A DNA stretch of 64,000 nt from a beta proteobacterium CB. Its GTDB lineage: Bacteria > Pseudomonadota > Gammaproteobacteria > Burkholderiales > Burkholderiaceae. A model generated the notes under the pieces. That model saw only the letters and a list, made by a program, of their open reading frames with translations, did not search any database and was not told where the DNA came from. Position 1 is the stretch's first letter. Every line of letters begins with the position of its first letter. Below are positions 1-9,043 of this stretch, piece by piece. The stretch covers positions 1,178,001 to 1,242,000 of the forward strand of contig CP004348.1 of NCBI GenBank assembly GCA_000342265.1, read 5' to 3'. Position numbers and translations under genes: made by a program.

Positions 1-222
1 CCCCTTGCCAACGGTAGCAGCAACGCTGAGATGAAAAATGAAAATAGCCAAGAAGTTAAAGAAGGCGGCAAACACTACTGCCTGCTGAGGCTTGAGCACT
101 CCAGTGGATACAACAGTGGCAATGGAGTTGGCAGCGTCATGAAATCCATTCATGAAATCGAATGCCAAAGCCAGCACTACCAAGAGCGCTACCACCCAAA
201 ATGCGACTTCTATTGAGGCCAA
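1..222 (-). CDS. pit: Inorganic phosphate transporter, Pit family (N-terminal part, runs off window)
   Basis: The frame is open from the window edge to a TTG start and encodes 74 residues. The first 30 residues are a hydrophobic helix ending in the Pit/PNaS signature N-G-F-H-D-A-A-N, followed by a second hydrophobic segment. No ATG lies in frame; TTG at 222 is preceded by AAGG nine bases upstream. Pit proteins are inner-membrane symporters of metal-phosphate with protons. The gene starts 11 bases after the stop of the PhoU-like gene, so the two form an operon, the usual pairing of low-affinity phosphate permeases with a DUF47 partner. The rest of the gene is outside the window. Confidence 0.85.
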   Translation of the reverse strand, partial: MASIEVAFWVVALLVVLALAFDFMNGFHDAANSIATVVSTGVLKPQQAVVFAAFFNFLAIFIFHLSVAATVGKG

Positions 223-233
223 CTTATTTAACC

Positions 234-881
234 TTAAGAATTTTCAAGAACGATGCCTTCAACCAAATTGGCAACGTCTTCACATTTATCGGTAACTTCC
301 TCAAGCAACTCATAAATACGCTGCAACTTGATCAACTCACGCACTTCGATATCTTCACGGAACAGCTTAGTAATCGCCGTTGAGAGCAAACGATCTGCGC
401 CAGACTCTAAATGGTCAATCTCATCACAAGTCTTGAGAGCCGCCTTTGCAACCTCAGGGTCAGAGATGTCTTTAAGCATACCTACAGCGTTTTTCATACC
501 AATACAGCATTGATTACAAAGCTCAGCCATGTACAGCATCTCATCGGTCATTTGCTTGACGTTATAAAGATGCATTGCTTCGGTACCGTTCTGAATTAAA
601 TCAGCAACGTCATCCATCGTATTAATCAAATCAAAAATTTGATCGCGATCGATTGGGGTAATAAAGGTCTTGTGGAGGCGACGATGCACTTCTTTCACAA
701 CATCATCGCAAGCATGTTCTGCACTATCTACTTCTTGCGTGTACTTGGCGCGCAATGATTCATCGTTATAGTGCTCAATGAACTTCAGGAACGATTCGGA
801 TGCAGCAACGATGTGCGCAGCATGTTCGTTGAACAATTCAAAGAAATTACCATCGTGAGGCATTAACTTACTGAAGAACAT
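234..881 (-). CDS. DUF47 / PhoU-like phosphate transport accessory protein
   Basis: A 215-residue, strongly helical and acidic protein of the DUF47 (TIGR00153, Pit accessory protein) family. It begins M-F-F-S-K-L-M-P and has the PhoU-type helical bundle with regularly spaced acidic residues that bind metal clusters in the family. It lies directly upstream of the pit gene on the same strand, as is usual; family members are thought to modulate Pit transport from the cytoplasmic side. Length matches the family norm (about 210). The exact biochemical role is not visible from sequence. Confidence 0.88.
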   Translation of the reverse strand: MFFSKLMPHDGNFFELFNEHAAHIVAASESFLKFIEHYNDESLRAKYTQEVDSAEHACDDVVKEVHRRLHKTFITPIDRDQIFDLINTMDDVADLIQNGTEAMHLYNVKQMTDEMLYMAELCNQCCIGMKNAVGMLKDISDPEVAKAALKTCDEIDHLESGADRLLSTAITKLFREDIEVRELIKLQRIYELLEEVTDKCEDVANLVEGIVLENS

Positions 882-959
882 AATTCACGATCCTTTAGAA
901 ACAAAAAGCTGCGAGATTTGCTAGCGACTGGCTAGCTTGCGTACATTCTAAACAATGCC

Positions 960-1154
960 TTAATTCGATACGGGAAATCCGGCATCTGTTATAAGCTCTG
1001 CAGCCAATTGGGGCGAAAGAGTTGTTTCAAGCGTGACTAATTGCGTAGCCAGATCCGCCTGAACTTGAGCTTGGGGATCTTGAGCCTGAACGGCCCGGGT
1101 AACGGCATTGATACAGCCACCACAAGTCATTCCTGAAACCTTGAGCGTAAACAT
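960..1154 (-). CDS. copZ: Heavy-metal-associated (HMA) domain copper chaperone
   Basis: A 64-residue single HMA domain with the metal-binding motif G-M-T-C-G-G-C (Cys11, Cys14), as in CopZ/Atx1 chaperones that carry Cu(I) to CopA. ATG at 1154 is chosen because a strong GGAGGGG ribosome site lies seven bases upstream; an upstream in-frame start at 1205 would place that site inside the gene. It is divergent from the copper ATPase gene with 73 bp between them, which supports shared copper regulation. Copper rather than another soft metal is inferred from the neighbour. Confidence 0.85.
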   Translation of the reverse strand: MFTLKVSGMTCGGCINAVTRAVQAQDPQAQVQADLATQLVTLETTLSPQLAAELITDAGFPVSN

Positions 1155-1211
1155 AGCTACCCCTCCAAAACTGTCAAAATACGATTGTCGATGGCTTTTT
1201 TTCACCTTGAA

Positions 1212-1227
1212 GTAGATTATCTTCTAC
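1212..1227. promoter_or_regulatory. Short dyad in the copZ-copA divergent promoter region
   Basis: GTAGA and TCTAC form an inverted repeat with a six-base spacer that abuts the proposed copA start codon. The 73-bp region between the divergent copZ and copA genes must carry both promoters. A copper-responsive regulator such as CueR would be expected here, but the dyad does not clearly match the usual CueR operator and no regulator gene is nearby. Offered as a candidate only. Confidence 0.25.
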
Positions 1228-3516
1228 ATGAGCACCACAGAATCTAATAATTCAGAGTTTTTTACCCTAGATATAGGCGGAATGACCTGCGCATCTTGCG
1301 TTAGTCGCGTAGAAAAGGCTTTGGACAAAATTCCCGGGGTTGAGGCAGCTACCGTCAATTTGGCCACCGAACAGGCAAGAGTTAGGATAAAACGTGGCTC
1401 ATCCAGTCTAGACGAGATCATCGCGCTGGTTAAAAAGACTGGATACGAAGCTAAAGAAAGCTCTGTTCGAGGCAATTTGGATCAGAAAATTGCCAAGTCA
1501 TTTTGGGCCGATGATGGCTTAGGTCGCGTGATTCTGAGTTTCCTGCTTTCAGCCCCACTCTTCTTGCCAATGTTCTTCATGCCTTTTGGCATTCATTGGT
1601 CACTATCGGGCTGGTGGCAACTAGCCTTGGCTACACCCGTGCAGTTCATTTTAGGATGGCGTTTCTACGTGGCGGGCTATAAATCCTTGATTGCTAGCGC
1701 AGGCAATATGGACTTGTTGGTTGCTCTCGGTACCAGCGCTGCCTACGGACTCAGCCTCTATATCTTGCTCACCTCAAGCCATGCACATGAACTCTACTTT
1801 GAAGGATCGGCAGTCATCATTAGCATGGTCTTATTGGGCAAATGGCTAGAGGCACGTGCCAAGCAACAAACCAGTGAAGCAATTCGTGCCTTGCAAAAAC
1901 TCTGGCCTGAGCATGCAAAAGTTTTAAACGCGGCTAGTGAGCTCCAGGGTAATACGGGTATTGGTGCGGACCAATACCGCAACTTACCTTTGGATCAAGT
2001 CCTGCCTGGGGATCGGGTGTTAATACTTCCCGGTGAACGCATCCCAGTTGATGGTGTCGTTTTATCTGGCGCTAGCCACGTTGATGAATCCCTGCTCACC
2101 GGTGAAAGCGAGCCCGTTAAGAAATTAGCTGAATCAAAAGTCATTGGAGGCGCTCTGAATGGTGAAGGTGCACTGGTAGTAAGCGCGCAAGCAGTTGGCA
2201 TTGAAAGCGTACTTTCAAAAATCATTAACTTAGTAGAAGAAGCGCAAACTCAAAAAGCGCCGATTCAAAAATTGGTGGATCAGGTAAGCGCGATCTTTGT
2301 GCCTAGCGTTTTGATTCTGGCCCTCATTACTGGCATCGGCAACTTGCTTTACTTGGACTCCACCTCTATCGCCATCTTGCGCGCTGTTTCGGTTCTCGTG
2401 ATCGCCTGCCCCTGCGCGCTTGGCTTAGCCACGCCAGCAGCAATCATGGCTGGCACTGGTATAGCCGCACGCTTTGGCATTCTGATTAAGGACCCGCAAG
2501 TGCTAGAGCTGGCCCATAAACTCAATATCGTTGCCTTTGATAAGACTGGAACACTGACAATTGGCAAACCACGAATGCTTGCCCTACTGCCTTTTGATGG
2601 ATCGCTCTCAGATATTGATCAAATTCTCGCCACTGCTGCAGGCTTGCAATTGGGAAGTGAGCATCCTTTAGCTAAAGCGCTCCTAGATGCATCCAAAGAA
2701 AAAGGTGTCACACCGATTGCAACTTCATCTAGCAAAGGCTTGCCTGGTATTGGGATTGAAGGCGTGCCCAGCGCAGGTCCTTTTATGGGTCAAACGCTTC
2801 GCCTGCAAAGCGTAGCCTCCCTGAAGGGCAGTAGTCAACATCATCTTATTTTGCAAAAGGCGCAGGCTTGCTTTGAACAGGGTCAGACTGTATCTGTCCT
2901 GATGAACCTAGACAGCGCAAGCAAACAAGTACCATCTCCAATCGCAGTAATTGCTTTTGGAGATGAGCTAAAGCCTAATGCCAAATCAGCGATTGATGCA
3001 TTACACGCAATGCAGATTCGAACAGTGATGCTTTCTGGCGATAACTTAGCTGCCGCTACCCGAGTAGGAAAAACTATCGGCATCGATGAAGTCTTCGCTC
3101 AGATTATGCCGAGCAATAAAGCAGAAATCATTCAACGATTGCAAATTGGCCTTGAAGGTCAAAAACAATTTGTGGCGATGATTGGTGATGGCGTAAATGA
3201 TGCGCCAGCATTGGCAATGGCAGATGTTGGTATGGCCATGTCAACCGGAACTGATGTGGCAATGCAGGCCGCTGGAATTACTTTAATGCGCGGAGATCCT
3301 ACTCTAGTGGCCGATGCGATTGATGTCTCCAAGAAAACTTGGAACAAGATTCGTCAAAATTTATTTTGGGCGTTTGCATTCAATACGATTGGCATACCGA
3401 TGGCAGCTTTGGGTTACCTATCACCTATGCTGGCTGGTAGTGCGATGGCACTCTCTAGCTTCTGTGTATTAAGTAATGCGCTGCTCTTAAAGCGCTGGCG
3501 CCCTAAGCACGCTTGA
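1228..3516 (+). CDS. copA: Copper-translocating P1B-type ATPase
   Basis: 762 residues with one N-terminal HMA domain (G-M-T-C-A-S-C, Cys21/Cys24), a transmembrane block, the actuator motif T-G-E-S, the Cu(I)-type channel motif C-P-C (394-396), the phosphorylation motif D-K-T-G (Asp438) and the hinge motif G-D-G-V-N-D (from 653). These define an inner-membrane Cu(I) exporter. No good ribosome binding site precedes the ATG at 1228, so translation may be leaderless or weakly initiated. The adjacent divergent HMA chaperone supports copper specificity. Another soft metal cannot be fully excluded from motifs alone. Confidence 0.93.
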   Translation: MSTTESNNSEFFTLDIGGMTCASCVSRVEKALDKIPGVEAATVNLATEQARVRIKRGSSSLDEIIALVKKTGYEAKESSVRGNLDQKIAKSFWADDGLGRVILSFLLSAPLFLPMFFMPFGIHWSLSGWWQLALATPVQFILGWRFYVAGYKSLIASAGNMDLLVALGTSAAYGLSLYILLTSSHAHELYFEGSAVIISMVLLGKWLEARAKQQTSEAIRALQKLWPEHAKVLNAASELQGNTGIGADQYRNLPLDQVLPGDRVLILPGERIPVDGVVLSGASHVDESLLTGESEPVKKLAESKVIGGALNGEGALVVSAQAVGIESVLSKIINLVEEAQTQKAPIQKLVDQVSAIFVPSVLILALITGIGNLLYLDSTSIAILRAVSVLVIACPCALGLATPAAIMAGTGIAARFGILIKDPQVLELAHKLNIVAFDKTGTLTIGKPRMLALLPFDGSLSDIDQILATAAGLQLGSEHPLAKALLDASKEKGVTPIATSSSKGLPGIGIEGVPSAGPFMGQTLRLQSVASLKGSSQHHLILQKAQACFEQGQTVSVLMNLDSASKQVPSPIAVIAFGDELKPNAKSAIDALHAMQIRTVMLSGDNLAAATRVGKTIGIDEVFAQIMPSNKAEIIQRLQIGLEGQKQFVAMIGDGVNDAPALAMADVGMAMSTGTDVAMQAAGITLMRGDPTLVADAIDVSKKTWNKIRQNLFWAFAFNTIGIPMAALGYLSPMLAGSAMALSSFCVLSNALLLKRWRPKHA

Positions 3517-3517
3517 G

Positions 3518-4324
3518 TTATTTCGGATTCTTGCGCACTAACTCAATGTCGCCGTAAAGGGCACGAGTCTCTGATTTAGTGTTGTCGGTATCAGTCAGAA
3601 GTGCAATGCCAATGACATTACCCGGTACTTCGCCATAAGCCAGCTTGTAGTCCGCCACTAGATCTCGCTCATGCTTGCGCCACTCACCCAAACCATCCCA
3701 ACCAGAATCAACCACAATCATCTTCACGCGCGAGGTGTGCGCATTGTTCAAAACCGTATTGATTGGATTCTTTCCAGACCATACATACATCACTGTGGCG
3801 TAGGGCATCTCTTGACCACTAATTAAACTGGCCATCTCAAAGGTTAACTTTTCTTTGAGAGATAACTTTGACTTATTGCCATCAAAAGCTACCAAGATGC
3901 GAAGTGGCGCATCGTCATACTGACTATCTGCATTATCCGCTTGCGTTATGGCGCCTACGGCCTTCCACTCCCACTGCAACCATAAGTTTTGCGCTGAACG
4001 GGGACGAAGTTTTACCGCAAGCCCTGATGCCGAAGTTTTGGAATTGGCAGCAAGCACTGTTCGGCCTTGGTACTTCTCGAGTCGATAAATTGTGTTCTTT
4101 TTATAGGGCGCTATGCGATAGAAATGCCAACCATCCGGCATGCCGTCGCGCGGTTTCTCGACGGAGAATTTCGGCAAATCTTCTTGGGCTGGTAACTGTT
4201 CAGCATTAAATGCTTGCCCCGCCTCATTCTCAATTGAATTACCAGTGAATCCTGCGCAGCCACCCAAAGAGACAGCTACAGCAGTCAGAAGCAGGAGGGA
4301 TCGAAAGCCGTTTTTTGTAAGCAT
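3518..4324 (-). CDS. DUF3047 family lipoprotein
   Basis: 268 residues from ATG 4324, which has an AAGAG site just upstream; starting there places a classical lipoprotein signal at the N-terminus (hydrophobic stretch ending L-G-G-C, Cys about residue 23). The remainder matches the DUF3047 pattern as I recall it (a W-E-W-K motif, a Y-V-W-S-G motif and a C-terminal T-R-A-L-Y-G-D-I-E segment). Function is unknown in the family; an outer-membrane or periplasmic lipoprotein is predicted. It is convergent with copA, separated by one base, and divergent from the GT39 gene. Confidence 0.75.
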   Translation of the reverse strand: MLTKNGFRSLLLLTAVAVSLGGCAGFTGNSIENEAGQAFNAEQLPAQEDLPKFSVEKPRDGMPDGWHFYRIAPYKKNTIYRLEKYQGRTVLAANSKTSASGLAVKLRPRSAQNLWLQWEWKAVGAITQADNADSQYDDAPLRILVAFDGNKSKLSLKEKLTFEMASLISGQEMPYATVMYVWSGKNPINTVLNNAHTSRVKMIVVDSGWDGLGEWRKHERDLVADYKLAYGEVPGNVIGIALLTDTDNTKSETRALYGDIELVRKNPK

Positions 4325-4368
4325 CTCTTGAATTGTCCCAAAGAATGGGGTGCTAAGTCTAAAATCGT

Positions 4369-5868
4369 GTGATGCGCCAACAATCACCCTCAAGCTGGGC
4401 CGCCATCAGCATCTGTATTGCTGCAGTAGTGCATTTTGCCCTCGGCTTCTCGATTGAGTTCTCTGTGGATGAAGCCCATTACGCTTTATACGCAAAGCAT
4501 CTTGCTTGGAGTTATTTTGATCACCCACCACTAGTGGGTTGGATCCAATGGCCGCTAGTTACCCTGACCTCATCTGAAGGAATCATTCGCTTAGTTCCAG
4601 AATTGCTTTGGGCGCTTTCTGCCTTCTTGGTCTATCAAGTGACCTTAGAAATTCATCGACTCATTCAAGGGCGTAATGCAGGCTACCTGACCACCACCCT
4701 TCCGTCAGCAAACCTGTGCGGATTTATGGCTGTTTTAACAATCATTGCGGCTCCATTACCCCATGTTTTAGCAATTGGTCTTTTGCCAGACACGCTACTG
4801 ACCCCATTAAGTCTTGGCTTGATGTTGATGGCTTTGCGCTGGATCCGAAAAAATCACTTCTCACTTGCAGACTGGGTCATTACCGGCTCAATACTAGGCT
4901 TGGCAGGTCTTAGCAAGTACACCGCCGCATTTACCGCATTTGCCTTGCTCTTCGTTTTCTTGGCCTCACCCAAGAAAGCCTGGATTACTAAGGCAGGCTT
5001 CTGGGCAGCCGTAGTGATCGCCTTGATCTTTATTAGCCCGGTGCTGTATTGGAATTGGGTCAATGACTGGATCTCATTCAAATATCAAATTGCGCATGGT
5101 AGCGGCGGTACTTGGGCATGGCGCAGGGTCGGAGCTTTTATTGGTATTCAGATTGCGTGCTTTGGAGCTCTATTTATTTTAGGCACCTATACATTCCTCA
5201 AGAATTGCCTGCACTCGCAGAAGTTCATTCTGATTGCTTTGCTGAGTTTTTTCATAATCCCATTTGCAATTTTTGCATCGCTGTCGGGTGGCGGCAGCCT
5301 ACCCCACTGGACTACACCGGCGTGGTTTTGTCTTGCCCCGTTTGCTGGCATTGGCCTAGCTAAGGCATGGGCCATGCAGCATCGCATGGCAATTCGAATC
5401 TTACTTATTGGTCAATTGCTCATTTGCCTTCTAGGCTTTGCCTACGTTTTAGCAGGAGGGATTAATACTGCTGCTATCAAGTCCAACCCAATTGCTGACC
5501 TCTACGGCTGGAAGCTTGCCGGAGAAAAAGCAGCTCAGTTGGCACAGGCTACTAAAGCAAACGGTATTGCAGTTCAAAACTGGACCTTAGGTAGTCGCGC
5601 TGCTTGGTATGCCCAACCCCTCCCGGTCTTTGTGTTGGACCAGCGACAGGATCAATTTGACCTCTGGTTTGGGCAATTGCCAGCCGGGGCGAGCGTCTTA
5701 CGGATGAATTGGTCAGGAATGGCTTTTAAGCCCCCCGTAGGTGGGAATCTCGCCTTTGAGGGATGCGTAGCCCTAGACAGCCTAGAAATCATCCGATTTG
5801 GGCAGGTTTTATCCACATTTGACTATAGCCTCTGCCGCAACTGGCAGGACGCTGGCGCAGCGCGTTAA
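4369..5868 (+). CDS. GT39-family (ArnT/PMT-like) membrane glycosyltransferase
   Basis: A roughly 499-residue polytopic membrane protein. The N-terminal loop carries D-E-A-H-Y-A-L-Y and a D-H-P-P-L-V motif, characteristic of GT39 enzymes (ArnT, dolichyl-phosphate-mannose transferases), where the acidic residue is catalytic. Such enzymes transfer sugars from polyprenyl-phosphate donors at the periplasmic face. Start is GTG 4369 or ATG 4372; neither has a clear ribosome site. It heads a same-strand run with a flippase-like protein, a GT9 transferase and a PAP2 phosphatase, suggesting lipid-linked sugar or LPS modification. Acceptor and donor are not predictable. Confidence 0.8.
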   Translation: MMRQQSPSSWAAISICIAAVVHFALGFSIEFSVDEAHYALYAKHLAWSYFDHPPLVGWIQWPLVTLTSSEGIIRLVPELLWALSAFLVYQVTLEIHRLIQGRNAGYLTTTLPSANLCGFMAVLTIIAAPLPHVLAIGLLPDTLLTPLSLGLMLMALRWIRKNHFSLADWVITGSILGLAGLSKYTAAFTAFALLFVFLASPKKAWITKAGFWAAVVIALIFISPVLYWNWVNDWISFKYQIAHGSGGTWAWRRVGAFIGIQIACFGALFILGTYTFLKNCLHSQKFILIALLSFFIIPFAIFASLSGGGSLPHWTTPAWFCLAPFAGIGLAKAWAMQHRMAIRILLIGQLLICLLGFAYVLAGGINTAAIKSNPIADLYGWKLAGEKAAQLAQATKANGIAVQNWTLGSRAAWYAQPLPVFVLDQRQDQFDLWFGQLPAGASVLRMNWSGMAFKPPVGGNLAFEGCVALDSLEIIRFGQVLSTFDYSLCRNWQDAGAAR

Positions 5869-5888
5869 TTCCCCAAATTCAATATCTT

Positions 5889-5919
5889 AGGAGCCATAGG
5901 CATTATCCTTACGCCTATG
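5889..5919 (+). promoter_or_regulatory. Hairpin overlapping the start codon of the flippase-like gene
   Basis: An AGGAG sequence at about 5889 is followed by a perfect 7-bp inverted repeat, CATAGGC (5895-5901) and GCCTATG (5913-5919), whose right arm contains the ATG at 5917. The ribosome site is too far from that ATG unless the stem forms. This could control translation, or initiation could occur at an in-frame ATT at 5902. Seen in sequence; function is inference. Confidence 0.3.
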
Positions 5920-6960
5920 AGTTCACAACCCCAAGCCACCCCAAAAGCCACATCTGGGTGGAAAGCAATTCTGAAGCGGGCTTGGCCCACGATTCGCATC
6001 TTGCTGTCGGTCGCCCTTCTCTGGAAGGCCACTAGCGGAATTGATTGGCACGCGCTATTGGATTCTGATATTCAAATGCAGCCTTGGTGGTTTTTAGCTG
6101 CAGGATTCACGATGCTCTCAGCGTTTATTTGCGGTGGGCTACGCTGGGGGTTTTTAATGCGCAAAGTGGGGTTTCAGGGAAGCCTAACCAATTTTGTAGC
6201 GCTCTACTTTGCCGGCGGATTGATTAACCAAGGATTACCGAGCACGCTTGGTGGTGATAGCTATCGCGCCATTACTGCAACCCATTTAAATAGTACCGGC
6301 AAGTTAACTGAAGAAAAAGAATTAGATGAAGAGCTTCATCACTCAGTTGACCTCGAGCATGCCACCCCTAAATTGCGCCTCAGTTTTTCCATGGTTTTAG
6401 TAGATCGTCTACTTGGCTTAGCAGGAAACAATCTACTGGGTGGACTAGGTCTCATTCTGGGTGGCGCCACTTTAGCCGCCTGGGGAACAGACTTAGGCTA
6501 TGCCGTAACTGGCATCATGGTTGTAGCGGGCTTGCTGATTGCCGCAATTTTGGCCTGGGGTCCCAGCTGCAATCTGTTGCAAAAACTACTAGACCGCCTG
6601 CAAATGAATCATGCTCTACCTGGCATTAAGTTGGCTTTTTCTTGGCCTATGAATGTGGCTCAAGCCGCATTTGCAATTGGCATTCACTCCCTCACTATTT
6701 TGACGCTGCTCTTCTGCCTCAAGGCCTATGGAGTAGACGCACCCATTGAAGCGCTCATGATTGGCTTACCTGCACTAAGCCTCTTGTTAATGCTACCAAT
6801 CAGTATCTCCGGCTGGGGCTTACGTGAAGCCACACTCTCCTCAGTACTGGCATTGTGGGGTGTAAGCCCCTCTATGACTGTATTAGCATCTATTAGCTAC
6901 GGCGCTATTACCGTGTTATCGGTATTGCCTGGAGCTTACTTTTTATTAAAACGGAAGTAA
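5917..6960 (+). CDS. Lysylphosphatidylglycerol synthase-type transmembrane protein (UPF0104/DUF2157-like flippase domain)
   Basis: 347 residues with about eight hydrophobic segments and the family motifs F-A-G-G-L-I-N-Q-G-L-P-S-T-L-G-G-D and V-D-R-L-L-G-L, typical of the LPG_synthase_TM family. Related domains act as lipid flippases or membrane parts of transferases. The soluble synthetase domain of MprF is absent, so this is a stand-alone membrane domain. It lies 48 bp after the GT39 gene and 18 bp before the GT9 gene on the same strand. An insertion of about 25 polar, Glu/His-rich residues sits in the middle (around residues 130-155). Function in glycolipid handling is inference. Confidence 0.78.
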   Translation: MSSQPQATPKATSGWKAILKRAWPTIRILLSVALLWKATSGIDWHALLDSDIQMQPWWFLAAGFTMLSAFICGGLRWGFLMRKVGFQGSLTNFVALYFAGGLINQGLPSTLGGDSYRAITATHLNSTGKLTEEKELDEELHHSVDLEHATPKLRLSFSMVLVDRLLGLAGNNLLGGLGLILGGATLAAWGTDLGYAVTGIMVVAGLLIAAILAWGPSCNLLQKLLDRLQMNHALPGIKLAFSWPMNVAQAAFAIGIHSLTILTLLFCLKAYGVDAPIEALMIGLPALSLLLMLPISISGWGLREATLSSVLALWGVSPSMTVLASISYGAITVLSVLPGAYFLLKRK

Positions 6961-6978
6961 TTCTTTTAGAGTCATACT

Positions 6979-8238
6979 ATGAGTATTAGCGTTAACACCA
7001 TGCGTGCCATCGACCATTGGGTTGGTGTGCCCCTCTGTGCGGTAGCAAGCCCAATAGTTGGTCTGATTGATGGCATCAAAAATATATTGAGTCGTGGTCC
7101 TGATGCTCCACGCAAGCTACTCTTTATTGAGTTATCAGAAATGGGTAGCGCAATTTTAGTAGATCCAGCCATGCGGAATGCACAGGCTCGTGGTGCTGAA
7201 TTATTTTTCCTGATCTTTAAAAGCAATCGTGCCAGCCTCACTTTATTAAACACTGTTAAGCCTGAGAATATTTTCACAATTGACTCCTCAAGCTTAGGCG
7301 GCTTAATTAAAGACACACTCAAATTTTTACTGCTAGCTCGCAAGCATCGTATCGACACAGTGATTGATTTGGAGTTGTTCTCACGCTTTACTGCATTGCT
7401 TACTGGGCTTTGTGGTGCACGTCGTCGCGTGGGTTACCACATCTTTCATGGTGAAGGCTTATGGCGTGGCTTTATGTTGACTCGCAAAGTCCATTACAAC
7501 CCGCACATCCACATTACTAAGAATTTTCTTTCCCTCATTCATGCAGCATTTGCTAAAGAGATTGAAGTACCGTTTAGCAAAATACATATTGCAGATTCAG
7601 AAGTGCGCCTGGAGCAGGCGGTAATTGATCCAGCGGTATTGAACAAAGTGCGTGAGCGAATTGAGAGGCTTAGCGAGACTTTTGGCATTCAATTTAAGCA
7701 AGGTGAGCAACGCCTCATTTTGGTAAATCCCAATGCAAGCGACTTATTGCCGCAAAGACGCTGGGCACAGCAACGCTTCTCCGAACTTATTCAGGGATTA
7801 AATCAACTTTATCCAAATGATCTGATTTTGATCACTGGCTCCCCAGCTGAATTTGAATATGTGGAAAAAGTACACTCAGTTGCCAACGTGAAAAATGCCT
7901 TGAATTTTGCAGGCCAAGTAAGCTTCGCCGAATTACCACCGCTCTACACGCTATCTGATGTGATGGTGACCAATGATTCTGGGCCTGGCCATTTCTCTGC
8001 TGTTACTCCACTGCGCACAGTCGTCCTATTCGGACCAGAAACTCCAGCGCTCTATGGCTCTGTCGGCAAGTCAATTTCAATTACAGCGAATCTGGCATGC
8101 TCTCCTTGTGTCAGCGCAGCTAATCATCGCAAGACACCCTGCCATAACAATGTCTGCATGCAAGCTATTACTGTGCCTCAAGTATTGGAGAAGATGGTGC
8201 ATCAACTCAATAAAGCCGATCAAGAGCGAGTACGTTAA
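6979..8238 (+). CDS. GT9-family (heptosyltransferase-like) glycosyltransferase
   Basis: 419 residues. The C-terminal half shows GT9 hallmarks: an N-P-N-A-S region followed by R-R-W, the T-N-D-S-G-P-G-H-F motif and F-G-P-E-T-P-A-L-Y-G, as in ADP-heptose:LPS heptosyltransferases. The N-terminal half has a short hydrophobic membrane-associating stretch and a Rossmann-type fold. A Cys-rich segment near the C-terminus (A-C-S-P-C-V, then C-H-N-N-V-C) is also seen in other GT9 members. It is about 70 residues longer than WaaC/WaaF, so it is probably not the core heptosyltransferase. Same strand and tight spacing with neighbours. Confidence 0.8.
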   Translation: MSISVNTMRAIDHWVGVPLCAVASPIVGLIDGIKNILSRGPDAPRKLLFIELSEMGSAILVDPAMRNAQARGAELFFLIFKSNRASLTLLNTVKPENIFTIDSSSLGGLIKDTLKFLLLARKHRIDTVIDLELFSRFTALLTGLCGARRRVGYHIFHGEGLWRGFMLTRKVHYNPHIHITKNFLSLIHAAFAKEIEVPFSKIHIADSEVRLEQAVIDPAVLNKVRERIERLSETFGIQFKQGEQRLILVNPNASDLLPQRRWAQQRFSELIQGLNQLYPNDLILITGSPAEFEYVEKVHSVANVKNALNFAGQVSFAELPPLYTLSDVMVTNDSGPGHFSAVTPLRTVVLFGPETPALYGSVGKSISITANLACSPCVSAANHRKTPCHNNVCMQAITVPQVLEKMVHQLNKADQERVR

Positions 8239-8243
8239 TTAGC

Positions 8244-9041
8244 ATGACTGAGCAGCGCAAATCAGTTTTAGCAATTGCATCAATTTGGGTTTGGTGTATT
8301 CCACTGCTGCCCCTTGGCTTAGCAATCGCTATTTATATTGGTGAATTGCAGACCCCAACCTTTTTATTCATTAATCGCTATACCCAGATTCTCCCAGATA
8401 CCGTGTGGACTTGGCTTACCTTTATTGGTAATGGCTGGGGCATCTTTGCGCTGTGTTTTCCACTGCTGCTACTAGCTCCTCGCTTGCTTTGCGCAGGAAT
8501 ATTGGCCTCTACGATTGGTGGCACCCTTAGTCAAATTATCAAACCTTTTTTAGCCTTCCCTCGCCCTGCAGGAGTCTTGGCTTTAGAAGATTTTTACCGA
8601 ATTGGCGAACCTTTATTGCACAGGGCCATGCCCTCGGGACACACGCTTACTGCTTTTGCAGTGGTTTCTGGCATCTACTTTGCTAGTGATCGAGATAAGA
8701 AAACCTCTTTGTGGTGGATCTTCATCATTGCTGGCTTTGCCGGCATCTCTCGAAATGCGCTTGGCGCCCACTGGCTCACCGATGTCCTAGCGGGCTGCGC
8801 TGTTGGATTGTGGTCTGGAATGCTTGGAGCGGGGCTGGCTAGGCTAATTCCAGAGGCGCAACTGGCTACCAATAAAATCTTGCCACGCTTGCTTGCTTTA
8901 GGCGGCCTTGCGACGATCTATGTGCTTCTAACCCAAACCTTAGACTCAGAGCTCAATCAATCTTTGCAATATGCTTGCGTGGCATTAATCAGTATTACTT
9001 TGGCTTTATTTATTAAAGCGCAAAAACCTAGGGCCATTTAA
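8244..9041 (+). CDS. PAP2-family membrane phosphatase
   Basis: 265 residues with several transmembrane helices and the complete acid-phosphatase triad of motifs: K100-x6-R107-P108, P-S-G-H (130-133) and S169-R170-x5-H176 followed by W-L-T-D (Asp180). These residues form the PAP2 active site that removes phosphate from lipid phosphates such as undecaprenyl diphosphate. The gene follows the GT9 gene by five bases and precedes rlmJ by two, so all are probably co-transcribed. Role in recycling the lipid carrier for the preceding transferases is inference. Confidence 0.85.
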   Translation: MTEQRKSVLAIASIWVWCIPLLPLGLAIAIYIGELQTPTFLFINRYTQILPDTVWTWLTFIGNGWGIFALCFPLLLLAPRLLCAGILASTIGGTLSQIIKPFLAFPRPAGVLALEDFYRIGEPLLHRAMPSGHTLTAFAVVSGIYFASDRDKKTSLWWIFIIAGFAGISRNALGAHWLTDVLAGCAVGLWSGMLGAGLARLIPEAQLATNKILPRLLALGGLATIYVLLTQTLDSELNQSLQYACVALISITLALFIKAQKPRAI

Positions 9042-9043
9042 AG

